From: Gigaspora rosea
Lineage: Eukaryota; Glomeromycota; Glomeromycetes; Diversisporales; Gigasporaceae
NCBI GenBank assembly: GCA_003550325.1
Contig: QKWP01000356.1
Span: 50,144 to 114,143 of the forward strand
Direction of reading: 5' to 3'
Length of the DNA stretch: 64,000 nucleotides
The notes under the pieces are model-generated. The model worked only from the letters and a program-made list of their open reading frames with translations, was not told where the DNA came from and ran no database searches. The position numbers were made by a program, and so were the translations under genes. This document shows positions 45,764 to 58,825 of the stretch, piece after piece; positions within the stretch are counted from its first letter, which is position 1, and every line of letters starts with the position of its first letter.

Positions 45764-47612
45764 TTTGTCACGCAAAACCAAGAATAAAAGGTAGATTTCA
45801 GATAGAGTTGCAGGCAATTCAAAAAATTTTTATTGGCGCAAACAAAAAAAAAAACATGAACAAAAAAAAAGTGTAGAGCGCTTTATATATATGTGCGCTG
45901 CGCCTACTGCGCCTACTGCGCCGATCCAATTTACATCACTGGTTGGTTAATTTTCACCAAATTATTGGTTAAGTTTTATTATTGAAATAATCCATATCTC
46001 AAATTAAGACTCCAACATGTATTTATTTATATAACTTTTAGTGAGATATATACGAATAAGAACGGTAACATAGCAGCAAAATCGACATTAGCTAGATAGC
46101 AAGAATTCATCAACACTGACCTTGCGATTTGATTTGATTATTTAAATGACAAGGAAATTAAATATTTTAGACAGGTTTTTGGATTATTAAACATCAATAT
46201 AAAAATAAGCTTTTTTATCGCGCAAATATAGAAATTATAAGACATGATAATCCAATCAGATGCCAAGAATTGCTCACTCCACTTGTTGTTAAACCATATA
46301 AGGTAGCTGCGCACTAAAACTAGGAACGTAGATAACGATAATGATTTTGTAATCGAATATGCTAGTTCTTAATAGATGTACGTTATTGTTTGGTTTAGGA
46401 AAAAAGTTAGAGCACTTTAGGAACTATAGTAATTATAGTAATTAAATATTTTAGTTATTATACTGTACATCTCTTCTTAATTATCGTAATTAAAATTAGT
46501 TATTATACATTTCTTCTTAATTATCATAATAAAAATTTGAAAGTGACACTAAGTCTTAAATATTATAAGTAGGATTCCGCTATTGCTAAGCTGGATATTT
46601 CGAGTCCAGATCTATATTTTTGGTCAATATCATGAATTTTTGATCTGGTTTTGAACCAAATTTTCACATGGATTTGAATTTTTAAGAGCGGACCCCAGTA
46701 CAAAAAAGTTCATATTAGTATGGTTCATGAATAGCCCACCCAATGCGAAAACTACTTTCTCGGCAAATTAGTAGAGTTTGTGTGGCTTAACGCTGGCCGG
46801 TGGTTCTCCGCCTACGTTAATATGAACATGTGATATTGATATTCTGCAGTTAAATGACAGGTTAGAGGGTTGGGTTCTATCGCAGCTGAGTTAACAATTG
46901 GTCCTTCTCATTGCCGCTTAGTGATTTACTGCTTGTGGAAAGTCATTCAGAACATTTTGATTATCCGGAATTGGTCGATGGTTTCACGAGGCGCATCACT
47001 ATGCATAGCCGCTAAGTAAGTCAACTCGAATTAACGATCATAAAATCACCAGATTATTCCATCCAATCAGAACGCAAAACTCGAACTGAACCATATATAA
47101 TATAGTAATACAGAATCAGGGACTAGTATATTTATAGCTTACAGATCTTTACGCCCCATAAAGAACTTGCCGCATAATTTTGGGTATTTACTGTTAAAAG
47201 ACTACTAATAGTATGTAGGGTAAACAATTAAATAATTTTAATTGATATGCATCAGGTTAATCCATTGTTCATGGGTTTTGTCATATGAATCATGTACTTA
47301 TTCGTAACTCCAAATTATGATCTGATTATCATAATTATCTTCTTGCATTGTGAGACCATGAGACACTAACAATTGATAATTTCTCAGGGTAAGGATCGAA
47401 TTTTTACTTGAAAGCTATTATTGTATCTATAATAATGGCTATGTTATAAATTCAGTTGAACTTCATGAAAGAAATGAAATTTTATAATTTTGTAAAAATA
47501 GCATGCTGTCTAAAAATAAATAAAATAAATGAGTGAAAACCTGTGATCGGACTTTCAATTAGATAATATACTAAAAAAATTCTATTTGTCAAAAAATGAC
47601 CCCCTCTTAGAA
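45764..47612. other. Intergenic region, no gene seen
   Basis: It holds only small structures: a duplicated 40-base stretch (TTATACTGTACATCTCTTCTTA... at 46455 and again near 46500), and GTTCATATTA/TAATATGAAC (46699 and 46816) inverted around a GC-richer 120 bases. Confidence 0.35.
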
Positions 47613-47715
47613 GTTAGGGTTAATGTGAGCCGGAATTATGTTAATAACAGCCAGGTTTTTTATATTAAAAAACCCCGGCTGGCTTCAACATAATTTTGGC
47701 CTACACTAACCCTAA
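47613..47715. repeat. GC-richer hairpin MITE
   Basis: TTAGGGTTAATGTGAGCCGG on the left pairs with TTAGGGTTAGTGTAGGCC read inverted on the right, around ACAGCCAGG...CCGGCTGGC. A further TTCCGGCCCGCATTAATTC lies just outside. Confidence 0.65.
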
Positions 47716-47891
47716 TTCCGGCCCGCATTAATTCTAATATTGTGCTAGTGGTTATTTTGATCCGAATCAAAATAAATATTTTATAAAAACTATATATAAA
47801 TCATATAAAATATTGGTAGTCTTATCACCTCTGATACATGGACCTGATACACTTAAAATTAAATCTTACAAGTCAAATTTTTATATATTAA

Positions 47892-49082
47892 TATGGTCTG
47901 GTGCAAAAAGATTTGTACCTTAAGCTCTAAAATTTATTTTGTCTATATATAAAAGTTTTTAAATTTTAACAACTTAATTATAATTTTTTTATATTAGATA
48001 AAGTAGAATTTGAGCTATCTTTTGATATATCTTTTATTTTTTTTATAAATATTTTGTTAAACAAATAAATTTTTTTAAAGATACAATTAAATTAAAAAAA
48101 ATGGATTTAAAAAATATATATATATTTTTTAAAAAATTTAGATTTTAGATATTTTCATAAGCTATATGCAGTATAATATGGTTGTACTATGCAAGTGCAT
48201 AGCTATGTATATACTATATATATGGTTAAAATTTTAGCTTAATTGAATCAGTAGTTGTCAAGAAATAAAATTTTAAAATTTAATATTCAATTTACAATAT
48301 AGTACAAAATTTGTATATAAACTTATATAGTACCAGATAGTAAAACACATCCAATATTTATTAATAAAACTTTAAAGTGTTATAACTTTTTTAAAACAAG
48401 CTAAATTAAAAAACTCTCTGACAAATTGATAGATTTTTAGATAATCTAACATTTTGGCCAAAGAATTTTTTTTTATTTTTTGTTTTGAAAAGTTATAAGA
48501 GATTAAAGTTTATATAAGTTCAAAAATTGGTGTTTAATATAGAAAAAACATATATAGATTTTTAACCAATCAAAATCAATTACACCAAACTTAGCCAATC
48601 AGAATTGATTATATAAGCACCAAAAATTGGTGCTTATATGTATAAATTGGATGTTTTTTACTGTTCTATACTGTAGTAATTTTTGTACAACTTTGAAATA
48701 TATACTAAATTGACATTAAACTTTAAAATTTTATTTCTTGACAACAACTAATCCAATTAAGCTAAAATTTTAACCATATATTTAGTATATGTATAGCTAT
48801 ATATTGTATAGCACAATATTATTATACTATATTTAGCTTGTGAAAATACCTAAAATCTAAAATTTTAAACAAATCTATTTTGTTTAATTTAATTGAATTT
48901 TTTAAAAATTTATTGTTTAACAAAACACTTACAAAAATAACAAAAATATATTAAAAAATAGCTCAAATTCTACTTTATCTAATATAGAAAATTATAAATA
49001 AATTGTTAAAATTTAAAACTTTTATATATAAACAAAATTAATTTTAGAGCTTGAAATACAAATCTTTTTGTACTAAACTATA
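47892..49082. repeat. 1.2-kb inverted repeat with a shared core
   Basis: Arms of about 450 bases pair (GTGCAAAAAGATTTGTAC...AGCTCTAAAATT with its inverse at 49040-49075; TTTTAGCTTAATTGAAT with its inverse at 48745). The core 48345-48674 matches the element at 29235-29570 in the other direction. There is no ORF. Confidence 0.75.
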
Positions 49083-49211
49083 ATAAATAATTAAACAAAT
49101 ATAAGATAAAAGTACCTATTTCTATAAAGCTACCTATTTTTTTCATAGATTAAATTTGTTAGTAATTTATATATAAAATAAAAAAAGCAATTTTTAAAAG
49201 TATTTTAATAT

Positions 49212-49525
49212 TTATCGCTAGTGTGATTTATCACTACCCCTGATCGACCAATCATTTTGCTTGTTTTGATTTTACATTAATCAAAACAAAACAAATAGCG
49301 CCTGCATTATGATTAGAGTTAGTTTGGCACGGCAAGAGTTAGAACGCCCTTCTAATCCAAAATTCACAAGGAATTTTTTTAAGAAAAAAGTATAGTTTCT
49401 TAGTTAAAATTTTAAGTTAAAAGTGATTTTTAAAAAAAGTTTGTTTTGCTTTGATTTTATATTCATCTAATCCTGCATTATAATTGGTCGATCGGGGGTG
49501 GCAATGCATCATACTGGCGATGAAT
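49212..49525. mobile_element. Inverted-repeat element with CCTGATCGACCAAT arms
   Basis: TCGCTAGTGTGATTTATCAC...CCCCTGATCGACCAAT on the left pairs with the inverse of ATTGGTCGATCGGGGGTGGC...ATACTGGCGA on the right. A related right end (CTGCATTCTAATTAGTTGAT, GGGGTGGCAGTACAT) occurs at 41038-41085 in the large palindrome's right arm. Confidence 0.7.
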
Positions 49526-49529
49526 GATA

Positions 49530-49910
49530 ACTTTCTTTTTAAAAATATAAAATTGAAATTTCTACAATTACTTACTAAATAAACAGTTTTTGGAGAATTA
49601 ATTAAAGTTGTAGCAAATATCAATACAGTTCTAATAATAGTAAAAATATTAAATTCATTCTATTATATCAAAAGTTATAAGTAATTTACATTTTGCAATT
49701 ATATAAATTTTTATATAGATTTACAAAGAAATTTATATGATTGTAAAATGTAAATCGCTTATAACTTTTGATCTACTAGACTGAATTTAATATTTTTATT
49801 ATCATTAGAACCACATTGACGTAGCTACAAGTTTTATTGTTTTTAAGAGCTATTTACTTAATAAATAATTTTAGAAATTTCAATTTTATATTTTAAAAAT
49901 TGTAAAAATT
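49530..49910. repeat. Foldback with arms of about 185 bp
   Basis: AAAATTGAAATTTCTACAAT...AGTTATAAGTAATTTACATTTT pairs with its inverse on the right, centred near 49720. GATCTACTAGACTGAATTTAA recalls the arms at 1-866. A fragment of the arm recurs at 50150-50230. Confidence 0.75.
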
Positions 49911-50407
49911 TTTTTTAAAATTCTACTTATTAAATTAATAAAATTTTTAGAAAATGAATAGATAAATAATAAATAAAAGATAGTAAAAAAAAGGAAACAA
50001 AGTATAAAAAATAATTAAAAGGTAGTTCATAGATAAAGAGTATAATCATTACTAAGTATTTTAGTCAGAACTTATTATAAATTTTTTATAGTAGTGGAAT
50101 ACTAATTCATTTAGTGAAAAGTATTTTTTTACTAAGTAAGCTTCTTTTAAATCTTTAATTAAAGTTGTAAAACATGTTATTACAATTCTAATAATAATAA
50201 AATCATTAAAATTAGTTGTGTAAATTACAAAATATTAAGATTTTTTTATAGTTTTTCTTTATTTAAAGAAATGCTTAGCATTTTATTACTGCATGAATGT
50301 TATAGAAAAATGCTCACTATATTTTATACCTTTTTAACTGTGAACTGCTCTTTAAATAAAAAAAAAATTTTTAAAATTTTTAAATTTTTTAAATAGTTTA
50401 TATTAGA

Positions 50408-50690
50408 GTTCTTCAAACTTAAATCAAATCAAATATTAGGCATATTTGAATTTGATCAAATCAAATTTTTCTTGATTTAAATTTGATTTGAATTAAAAGT
50501 TTTGTATTTGAATTTGATTTGATTTGAAATTTTTTAAAATTTTATATATAAATTTTCAAATATTTCAAATATTTGTCAAATTAAATCAAATATTATCAAT
50601 TTGAATTTGATTTGATTTGAAAATTTTGTATTTGAATTTGATTTGAGATCAAATATTTGATCAAATCAAATTAAATCAAATTGCAAAACC
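50408..50690. repeat. ATTTGATTTGAA low-complexity repeat
   Basis: Irregular repeats of TTTGATTTGAA and its complement make a degenerate microsatellite able to fold on itself in many ways. Confidence 0.8.
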
Positions 50691-50699
50691 TAGTTTATA

Positions 50700-51233
50700 T
50701 TGTATCCACGAAATAAAAAAGGGAGTATCAAATTTTATAAATTTTTATAGAACTTTTCTTTACTAATACAAAAAAAATTTTATATATTAGTATAATTTAA
50801 TTTGTATATTTTCAAATAATAAATTAATTGTAAATTTTATATTTAAAGTTATGAAAAATATTAATTTTTTGAAAAAGTTTTATATAGTAGCCTACCATAT
50901 TATTGTAGATACTTTTTAAAAATTTATAAGTTGGGTTTGTATAAGTAATATAAAGCAAAATTTATATTATGTTTTAAGCAGTTCTCAAGGTACAAAATAC
51001 TAAAATTTCATATAATTTCATTAGATCATATGGAAGATATACAGGAAATTTGGTGAACTTCCATTTTTGGATTTGACTAAAATCAATTTTTGGATTTTTC
51101 TGAAATTACTAAAAAATTTACTGAAGATTGTACTTGTTTTAGATTAGCTTAAAATTTTGTCTATATGTAGTATAACATTGTGCCAATGTTGTGCAGTATA
51201 AAAAAAGCTAGATTTGTATAACAGATCAGTGTA
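50700..51233. other. AT-rich spacer
   Basis: No gene or repeat is recognised. Confidence 0.3.
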
Positions 51234-51261
51234 ATAACACATATTCTTTTTTTTCTTACAG

Positions 51262-51561
51262 AACAATAGATAGTCGTAAAAATTTAACAGAAAACCAAAG
51301 GGATGCACTAAATTATGGCCACTAGTGAGGTAATTTGGTTTGTACCATCGTAGCAGCTGTTGGGTGCAGCAAATTCATAGTGCAAAATATTATTCAAGAG
51401 TTTTATCAAGTAGGGCAGAAACAAAAGGTTTTGGACGTTCTAAAAAGGCATAGATTGATGTACCACCTGAGTATTATCATAAACTAATTGCAAGTATACC
51501 TTATCGAGTTGCTACTTGTATTAAAGCAAAAAGGATCTATAAAGCATTAAAACAGAAATAA
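51262..51561 (+). pseudogene. Tc1/mariner-like helix-turn-helix remnant
   Basis: It follows a possible splice acceptor (TTTCTTACAG, ending 51261). The first frame reads NLTENQRDALNYGH, two stops (TAG TGA), then VAAVGCSKFIVQNIIQEF. This is the pattern of the N-terminal paired-like HTH of Tc1/mariner transposases (a recognition helix near GCSKSTV). A frameshift leads to DVPPEYYHKLIASIPYRV. The DDE catalytic part is absent. An HTH of another transposase family is possible. Confidence 0.5.
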
Positions 51562-52358
51562 TTTTTATGTTTTGTAAAAAAAATATATATATAAATAAAA
51601 AAATATTAAATTTGGATTTTTGGTAAAATGAAAAAACTATATTTATAGTTTTTTTATATAACTTCACTATAATTTAATTAAATCACATGAAATTTTTGTA
51701 TATTATATTTTGGTATACCAGAAACGAAGTGATATATAATATTACAAAGTATATGGTTACTGAGATATTTTTAATACCGTACGTTTGCAAAATCTCATAA
51801 CTAATTGGATAATGCACTAAATGCAGTAAAAATGTGAATTTATATACTTAAACATCACGAATATGCATCGCATAAACTTTGTTAAGATATTCTATAAGAT
51901 TCATTTAACCATTAACTTGTATCTTTATTTTTTGACAGATTTTAATTTCGATTTAAGTGTGATAAAAAAATAGATTTTTTTAATGATTGTTTTCCTTATT
52001 GACTTTTACAATTACACTAACTAAATAAATAATTTGTCAGTTTGTAGAAAGTATAAAATCATTAAACTAATAGGCTAATATATTTATTTAACTATTCATG
52101 GTAATAAAGAAATTTCGCTTGATATTTAGATTTGGATTTCTGTACAAATAAAATATTGTGTATTGTTGCTATAACAATTTTTATATCCGTGATATCTTAC
52201 AACTGATTTGGCAAAATGTTAAATACAGTAAAAGCATAAATTTTTGAATCTAATCTGCTTGGTACATAACACAATAGCACTAACTTTATGTATGTTATGG
52301 ATATTATTCATATATAGTAGTAAAAAAATAAAATTAAATAAATAACTATAATAGTGTG
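51562..52358. other. AT-rich spacer
   Basis: No coding frame. It ends at the left target copy of the hAT element. Confidence 0.3.
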
Positions 52359-52560
52359 TAAGGTTGCTGGCCGTAAGTAATAATTACGGGCATTACGGAT
52401 TACAACCTGGGTTGCAACCCCTAATTACAACTATAGCTCAAAGTTGTAAATGTCGAAATGACTGTAATAGTTGTAAGGGTGTAATTGCTGTAAATGGTGT
52501 AATTGCCGTAAAGGGTATAATTGTTGTAATATGTTGTAATTGCCGTAATAGGTTGTAGGT
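52359..52560 (+). repeat. Left subterminal array of the hAT element
   Basis: Repeated words GTAATTGCCGTAAA, GTTGTAAGGGTGTAA and GTAATAGGTTGTA with a period of about 15-18 bases. They are probable transposase-binding sites, as known for subterminal repeats of hAT elements. Confidence 0.7.
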
Positions 52561-52694
52561 ATTGTTTCCATTAATATTCAACGGCTTAGGATTTTTTTAT
52601 TACTAAAGGTATCAGACTATGCTATCAGTTCATTACAAGCATAAAACTGTACCAATTTCTATCATATGATACTACTGAAAAAATGATAATATAA

Positions 52695-53467
52695 TTTATT
52701 CCACGGTTCTTATTTATACTTCCATACAATTTCTTCACATTTATTGCCCGGATTTTGGGCTGATCCAGATTTTAAACTCAATTTGTCTTTTTTTTTTAGC
52801 CGCAACTATATAAGTTCCCTTTTTTTTTAACTGTAACAATTTAAAATTCCAATTATTTTATTTAATAAATTAAAGCTTAAAATACTTTAAATTCTATAGT
52901 CATTTATTTAAAAATAATGCATTTGTTTCAATTATATAATATTTATCATGACTCTAATTATAATTTTAACATTTTCGGATTATGAAAATTGAAAATAGGT
53001 TTAATATTTTGGGTTCGGTCTTGAATATTTTTGAATGGAATTCGATTCTTTGTCATTTCAATATCTTGGGCTTGGTCTTGAACATTTTTAAATGGTGTTC
53101 GATCCTCTGTCATTTTAATATGTTGGGTTTGGTCCTGAACATTTTTGAATGGAATTTGAAATGGCTTGTTCTATATAGTTTTCCATCTTGACGTTTCAAA
53201 TCTGCAAAAAATCCACACCAAATTTTTGTGTACAGGCGTCAGTATTTTGCTTTTGGATTTATTTATAAAACGTTGAATATTATCTTCAGTTATATTATTA
53301 GAATAATTAGATGTATTAAGCTCATGAGTAGATGTAAAATTATTTGACGAAGACATTGGGAAAGAGTTTATTTTTTATTAATTAAATTTTTTATTTATTT
53401 AAAGCTCAATACTAATCAGTTACGTCACTTTTATTAAAAAACTAGTATAATTGAACCATGGAATAAA
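52695..53467. mobile_element. Inverted-repeat insertion inside the hAT element
   Basis: TTTATTCCACGGTTC on the left and GAACCATGGAATAAA on the right are inverted with one mismatch. No clean target duplication was found. It contains the minus-strand coding remnant below. Confidence 0.6.
52985..53356 (-). pseudogene. Minus-strand N-terminal remnant with 57-bp repeats
   Basis: From ATG 53356 the frame gives 61 codons, serine- and asparagine-rich then basic (KSKSKILTPVHKNLVW), and stops at 53171. Beyond the stop, another frame reads almost three copies of a 19-residue unit (FKNVQDQ...IEMT; DNA unit 57 bases, 52999-53160). The VHKNLVWIF part resembles the start of a BED finger, but the cysteines are not seen. 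Identity is not established. Confidence 0.35.
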
Positions 53468-53493
53468 TCAGTTATTGACCACGAAGTGGGCAT

Positions 53494-53590
53494 AATTAAA
53501 AATTTGACTCAGATCTGATAATTGGTTGATGATGGAATGGCTGCGCCATTACGTCATCAACCAATTCAGATCTGAGTCAAATTTTTAGTT
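53494..53590. repeat. Hairpin, 97 bp
   Basis: AAATTTGACTCAGATCTG pairs with CAGATCTGAGTCAAATTT. A second inner stem forms around AATGGC/GCCATT. It is a compact MITE-like foldback. Confidence 0.8.
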
Positions 53591-54966
53591 ATTGTTAATA
53601 AATTATGAAAGTAATTTGATTAAACAGTTCAAAGACTAATATGTAATCTGAACTCGAATAAAACTGTATGATCTGATCAGTTTTGACCAATAAAAATAAT
53701 TATCATGATTATCCAATTCAAAAATTCCCAAGAATTGAAAACCTGCATAAGTATAATATTGTAAGCAATATTTATTATTATTAAAAATTTTACTCCGTAA
53801 AATTTCAGCCCAGGCAAAAAACCCCTTCTTACGAATTACGCAAAAGTGAGATAACTACAATAATATGAATTTTTAATATGATTGTAATGAGAATAAATTT
53901 TATTAAAGCGAAAAAAACTATTTATCATTTAATTACGGTATTCAAATTCTTGTCGTCATAGCTACATTTACATTACATATCTTTCTATTTCCTTTATCTC
54001 GTCTACCCTTGCTACTATACCATTCTATCTTTACTCTATTTATACCTCTTACTCTATATCTCACGATATATCTTTAAAATTTATTACCCCATGATTTGTT
54101 TTACCTCGCCTAAGTATTTAATTCATTGCAACCGCATTCTGTACATGCGAACCTCTAAATAGATTTTGGCAAAGCATGATAATTAATAAAGCCAATTTCT
54201 TTGTATAAGAAACAAGAATAAGGTGTAGATCTTACATTCGATTGGTGCATTTATTTCTATAAAAAAAATTAGTTTTTCACATTTATACTAGCCTAAACAA
54301 GTGGTTATTCATAGTAGATCAATATCTTCATAATTAAGAAAATGTCCAGCATAAAGATCTTAGCTATTTGAATAATTGCTTGCCTTAACCGTTAAAATTG
54401 ATCGTAAGATTTTTTTTTGTTACACTGAAAAAAACTTTAAATTTTAAAATCAAGTTTTATTCATACATGCGTAAGTACATACTAATTCGGCTATCAGGTT
54501 TGCATACGTATAATTGATTTTGAAACCAATTTATGTACATGATTGCAATACCTTTTATAAAATCAATTACAATTAATATTTGAATCCGACTTTTAAAAAA
54601 TGTCGCGCAATAAATAGATGTCTCAGACGATCCCGTATGCATTAGCATGGGGGAAAAAATAGCATGCAAGAGACACTGTGGTATCCGGTCAAATAATATA
54701 AATTGTTATTGCACATTATATTTCAAACAAGTTATTATGTTTAATAGAGTAATTATTGCCCAAATTTGTATATTCAAAAGGTAAAAAGATAATTATGTAA
54801 TAAAAACGACCACAGTTACTATTACTGTTATAATATTAAACAAGTATCTAAGTCTGGCATGTAAAAAGTCTGCAACATTAGTATAATAATAATAAAAAAT
54901 TTTATGATTATATGTTAATTAAAATTTTTTACAAAATTATTCGATATTGTCATCAATTTTTCTAAA
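53591..54966. other. Non-coding 5' part of the hAT element
   Basis: No convincing ORF or repeat up to the transposase ATG. Confidence 0.35.
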
Positions 54967-57163
54967 ATGACAAAACAAAAACGAAATAATAAAACTGTTA
55001 CAAGTAATACAGAAACGGATTCAGTGAGTTCAAGTAATCCAAAATCAGGAGGATGTCCACGGACAGGGGTTTGGAAATGTTTCGAAAGAGGTGCATCCAA
55101 AGATGATGGTCATTGGGAAGGAACTTGTATGTATTGTGAAAAATTTTATCCACGTGCCAAACCAAATACTTTATGTGCACATCTTGCTAATAGCTGCAAA
55201 AAGATTCCTGAGGAGTGGAAACGCCATTTTAATTATATTTTAGTTAATAATTTGGAAGATATTCCAACTGACGAACCTCTCTATGGCATGCCAAATTCAT
55301 CTTAAGTTAAACAAAAAAAAGCAAATAAGTAGTTCAAATTAACTAATTGGTATGACTCGATACACCTAAACAATCAATGATTGACGAAGCTATTACATTA
55401 GCATTTATTATGTGTGGTATTCCTTTTCGTGTAATTGATAATCCTTTTTTTGTAAATACTTTAAAACTTCTCAATCCCGGTTATGAAGTTCCATCACGTG
55501 AAATTCTATCTGGACGTTTATTAGATATTGAAGTTGCAAAAGTTATTAACAAAATTGATAAAATTTTAGACCGTACTAATAATCTTACTATCGGTCTTGA
55601 TGGTTGGACTGCCCCAAATGGATTATCGATTTGGAATTTTGTCATTATGACACCATCACGGCAAGAATTTCTTTATGAACTTGGAAATTACTTAGAACAA
55701 TCCCATACGGGAGAATTTCTAGCTAGTAAAATTGAATTAATTGTAAATCGTATTGGTAGTAATAAAATTTCAGCCATTATTAGTGATAATGGAGCCAATG
55801 TAGCATCTGCACGATGCATAATTTGTTCAAAATATAAAAATATTATGAATGTTCGATACATAGCTCATTGTTTTAATCTAATTAGTAAAGATTTTACTCG
55901 GCATACATTTGCTGAAAGAATGATTCAACGTGCTAATAAAATAGTAAGTTTTTTTAAGAAATCACATAGAGCTGCTGCTATTTTGAAGCAAAAAATTTTA
56001 TTACATCAAATTAGTAGAGGTGGTCTTAAAACATATATAGAGACTAGGTGGACAACGATACAGAGTGAATGTATTTCTTCAATTGTTCGACTTAAAGCTT
56101 GTTTAGAAGATATTCAAGAAAATCATTTAGAATTCTTAGTTCTACTATTTCAACAATTCTTCGTAGTCGGGGCTTTTTTAATGATATGCAATATTTTTCA
56201 GAAGTTTTATTCCCAATTAAAGATGCAATTTTGTCAGTTGAAGCAAATCGGTCTACACTTGCTGACTGTTATATTAATTTGATGAGAATTGCTGCATCAG
56301 CACGAAATCTTCCTGTTGATGAGTATAAAGGATTTCGCAATTATTGTATTAGTAAGTTTAATCAACGGTTTGAAGAATTTAATGATCCTACTTATCAACT
56401 TGCATATTTCCTTCACCCAGCATACAAAGGTATTGGATTAAAATTTGGTATATTTTCTTTAATTGCAAATTATGCTGGAATGTTATAGCAACAAATGGGA
56501 AAAAATCGAGAAAGTTGTGAAACTTTAATTACACAATTGCGCATTTATAAAGAACAAGAATCAAAAATAAATGGAAATCCAAACCCTTTTACCGCTTCTT
56601 ACACAATTGGTAGTGATTCACCATTAATGTGGTGGAACACTTGTGAAGTTAAACCCAATCATTTGCGATATTTGGCAATTAAACTTTTTTCCATTATACC
56701 AAGTTCTGCAAACTGTGATAGAATTTTTTCTTTGTTAGGATGGATTTATGGAAATCATCGAACACGATTAGATTTTGACCGATTAGAAGGGCTAGCAAAA
56801 GTTTATCGGTTCAATTTATCAAATCCTATAGATCAACTTCGTCATATGCAAATTACAGAAATAACTCCTGAAATGATGACTGATATTGCCGAAACAGTTT
56901 TTAAAGAATTTGAAGAAAGTTTAATCAAAGAAGAAAATACAGAATCGTCTAATCCTACTGAAGGTCTTTATTTGGATGAACCAAACTTAAATTTGAATAT
57001 TTCAAATTTTATTGATCTTAATTCTTCAGTTTTTACTAGTACAAACTTTGAAAATTATGAAAATGAGGAGTTAAATGAAAACGAGTCTGATAATAATACA
57101 CAAAAAAATGAATATGATGTAGATGAAATTTTTTCTAAACAGTTTGATGATTATTCTTGTTAA
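54967..57163 (+). pseudogene. hAT-family transposase with BED zinc finger, frameshifted
   Basis: It begins with ATG 54967. A BED finger follows (GVWKCFERG, CMYC, HLANSC; residues 37-80). After a TAG (at 55349) and a frameshift comes the catalytic part with TIGLDGWT (first acidic residue) and IISDNGANV (second), then RYIAHCFNLI, as in the DUF659/hAT core (55377-56130). A second frameshift near 56130 moves to the frame that runs to 57163. A TAG at 56486 is followed by the hAT C-terminal dimerisation region (PLMWWNTCE, LFSIIPSSANCDRIFS, GNHRTRLDFDRLEGL). The C-tail is acidic. Counting all frames the protein would be about 720 residues, normal for hAT. Two frameshifts and two stops make it a pseudogene unless unusual recoding occurs. 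Confidence 0.85.
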
Positions 57164-57270
57164 ATATAAATATTATAAAGTGTTGACAGTATATATTTCT
57201 TTATAGTTTATACTTGGTTTTGGATACTTAAATTTATATAAATATCCTTGGGCACTAAATACTTAATTGC

Positions 57271-57592
57271 TAATTCGCGAATGAATGAGAGCAGCAGTTG
57301 ACGCAATTTAATATTAAATTTATATAGGACAACAATCTGATTTTCTGGCGTACTATAAAATACTATAGTAAAAATCTAAATTTTTAACTTTCTTATATAT
57401 ATAAGTAGGGTTTCTTTTAAAAAAATTTAAAAAAATTTTTAATAAAATAATAGAATATTAGTATATATATGTATAATTTAAAAATAATTTACAATTATAT
57501 TTTAATAAATTATACTTACCTAGATCGGAAAACCAGTTTCTAAACTTATATATAAATTATATATATAAATGCTCTCGTTCATTCGTGAACTA
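57271..57592. mobile_element. hAT-like inverted-repeat element behind the transposase
   Basis: TAATTCGCGAATGAATGAGAGC on the left pairs with the inverse of GCTCTCGTTCATTCGTGAACTA on the right. The flanks TTAATTGC and TTAATTAA agree at six of eight. The interior is AT-rich. Confidence 0.65.
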
Positions 57593-57599
57593 TTAATTA

Positions 57600-58329
57600 A
57601 ATTTTTTTCGATATATGGTTAAATTTCTATCGCCTCTACATTATTTTTTATTTCAATTTTTTTATTAGTCTCTGATAAATCAGTCTTGGCTTGAATTTTT
57701 TTTATATGTACCGTATGTGTGGATGCCTCACGCACTGGATGCTTAAATTTTTTTTCTATATATAGGTGCCTTTAGGTACTGAACACTTAAATTTGATTTA
57801 TATTTTACAGTATATTATATCTTAAACAATACTTTTATATTTTAGGAATGGTCGAGTATATATAAACTTTAAAGAAATATTACTTTTCAAATATATTATG
57901 TGAAAACGGTCTGGGAATTTCACATGTAAATTTTTTATTCAACTTGAAATTTCTACAGACACATGTCAGCACTTTATAGTTAATAATTGTAACAAGTTTT
58001 AAGAAAATATCATGTCAATAAATTTCGCTCTCTGGTATATTCTATAATAATGTCTACTTATTCAAAGAAATATAATTCTAAAAAATATACAATGGCGATC
58101 AACAAAAAAAAATTTTTGGTTAGATCATATCCTTTTACTTTTTTTTTTATTTTATACAGTATTCACGTATAAAAGTTTTAGAAAATATTTATAAGAAAAA
58201 TTTTTCTTGAGCACGAGCTTTAGTTTCTAATTGTTTATTTTAGGTATTAATTACTATAGCGGAATGTTTAAATATATTAATTAAAAAATTCAAGCCTTTA
58301 GTATGATCAAAAGCTAAAACACTGGATTA
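57600..58329. other. AT-rich part of the hAT element
   Basis: Nothing recognisable. Confidence 0.3.
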
Positions 58330-58825
58330 CTAATACTTTTAAAATGCTTCGTATCAGTATGACAGAAGAGCTTCATTTCTTAAACGAGATGAAAATAATT
58401 TGAGAACACAAGTTTGCCCAATAGAGAATTTTTATGAAGTGATTTTTGCTGCATATCAGGTGGCAAAGCATGAAAGCCAAAAAAAAAAACTTGGAAAACA
58501 AATATTATTTTTGTTGTTATCGATATTAAATTTAATTTTTTGTTTATTAATGTTTATAGAATTTTTTTTTTTTAGTGATCCAAATCTTAAATCTTCCATA
58601 CAAAAAATTAAACCCAAAAAATTTATAATGGTCACTGACGAAAAACCAATTGTGAAACAAAAACATGCACTTGCCGAAAAAATAACTCAAAATGTTCGAG
58701 GAGGTGTGGCTATGTTTTGCGTGGCCAATGCAAAAATAAATAACAATACGAATGGTGTTTTATCTAAATATGATATATATATTTTTATAGGTAAACTTCA
58801 TACCGATACCAATTTCAAAGTATAA
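58330..58825 (+). pseudogene. Unrecognised coding remnant in the hAT element
   Basis: Pieces in two frames read KHWITNTFKM, then CPIENFYEVIFAAYQVAKHE, then (after T-rich sequence that may be an intron ending TTTTTTAG at 58576) DPNLKSSIQKIKPKKFIMVTD, KQKHALAEKITQNVRGGVA and CVANAKINNNTN. The first two resemble, weakly and from memory, the region before a zinc-binding integrase domain. The last part I cannot place. It could be a second element gene, a captured gene or an older insertion. Confidence 0.35.
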
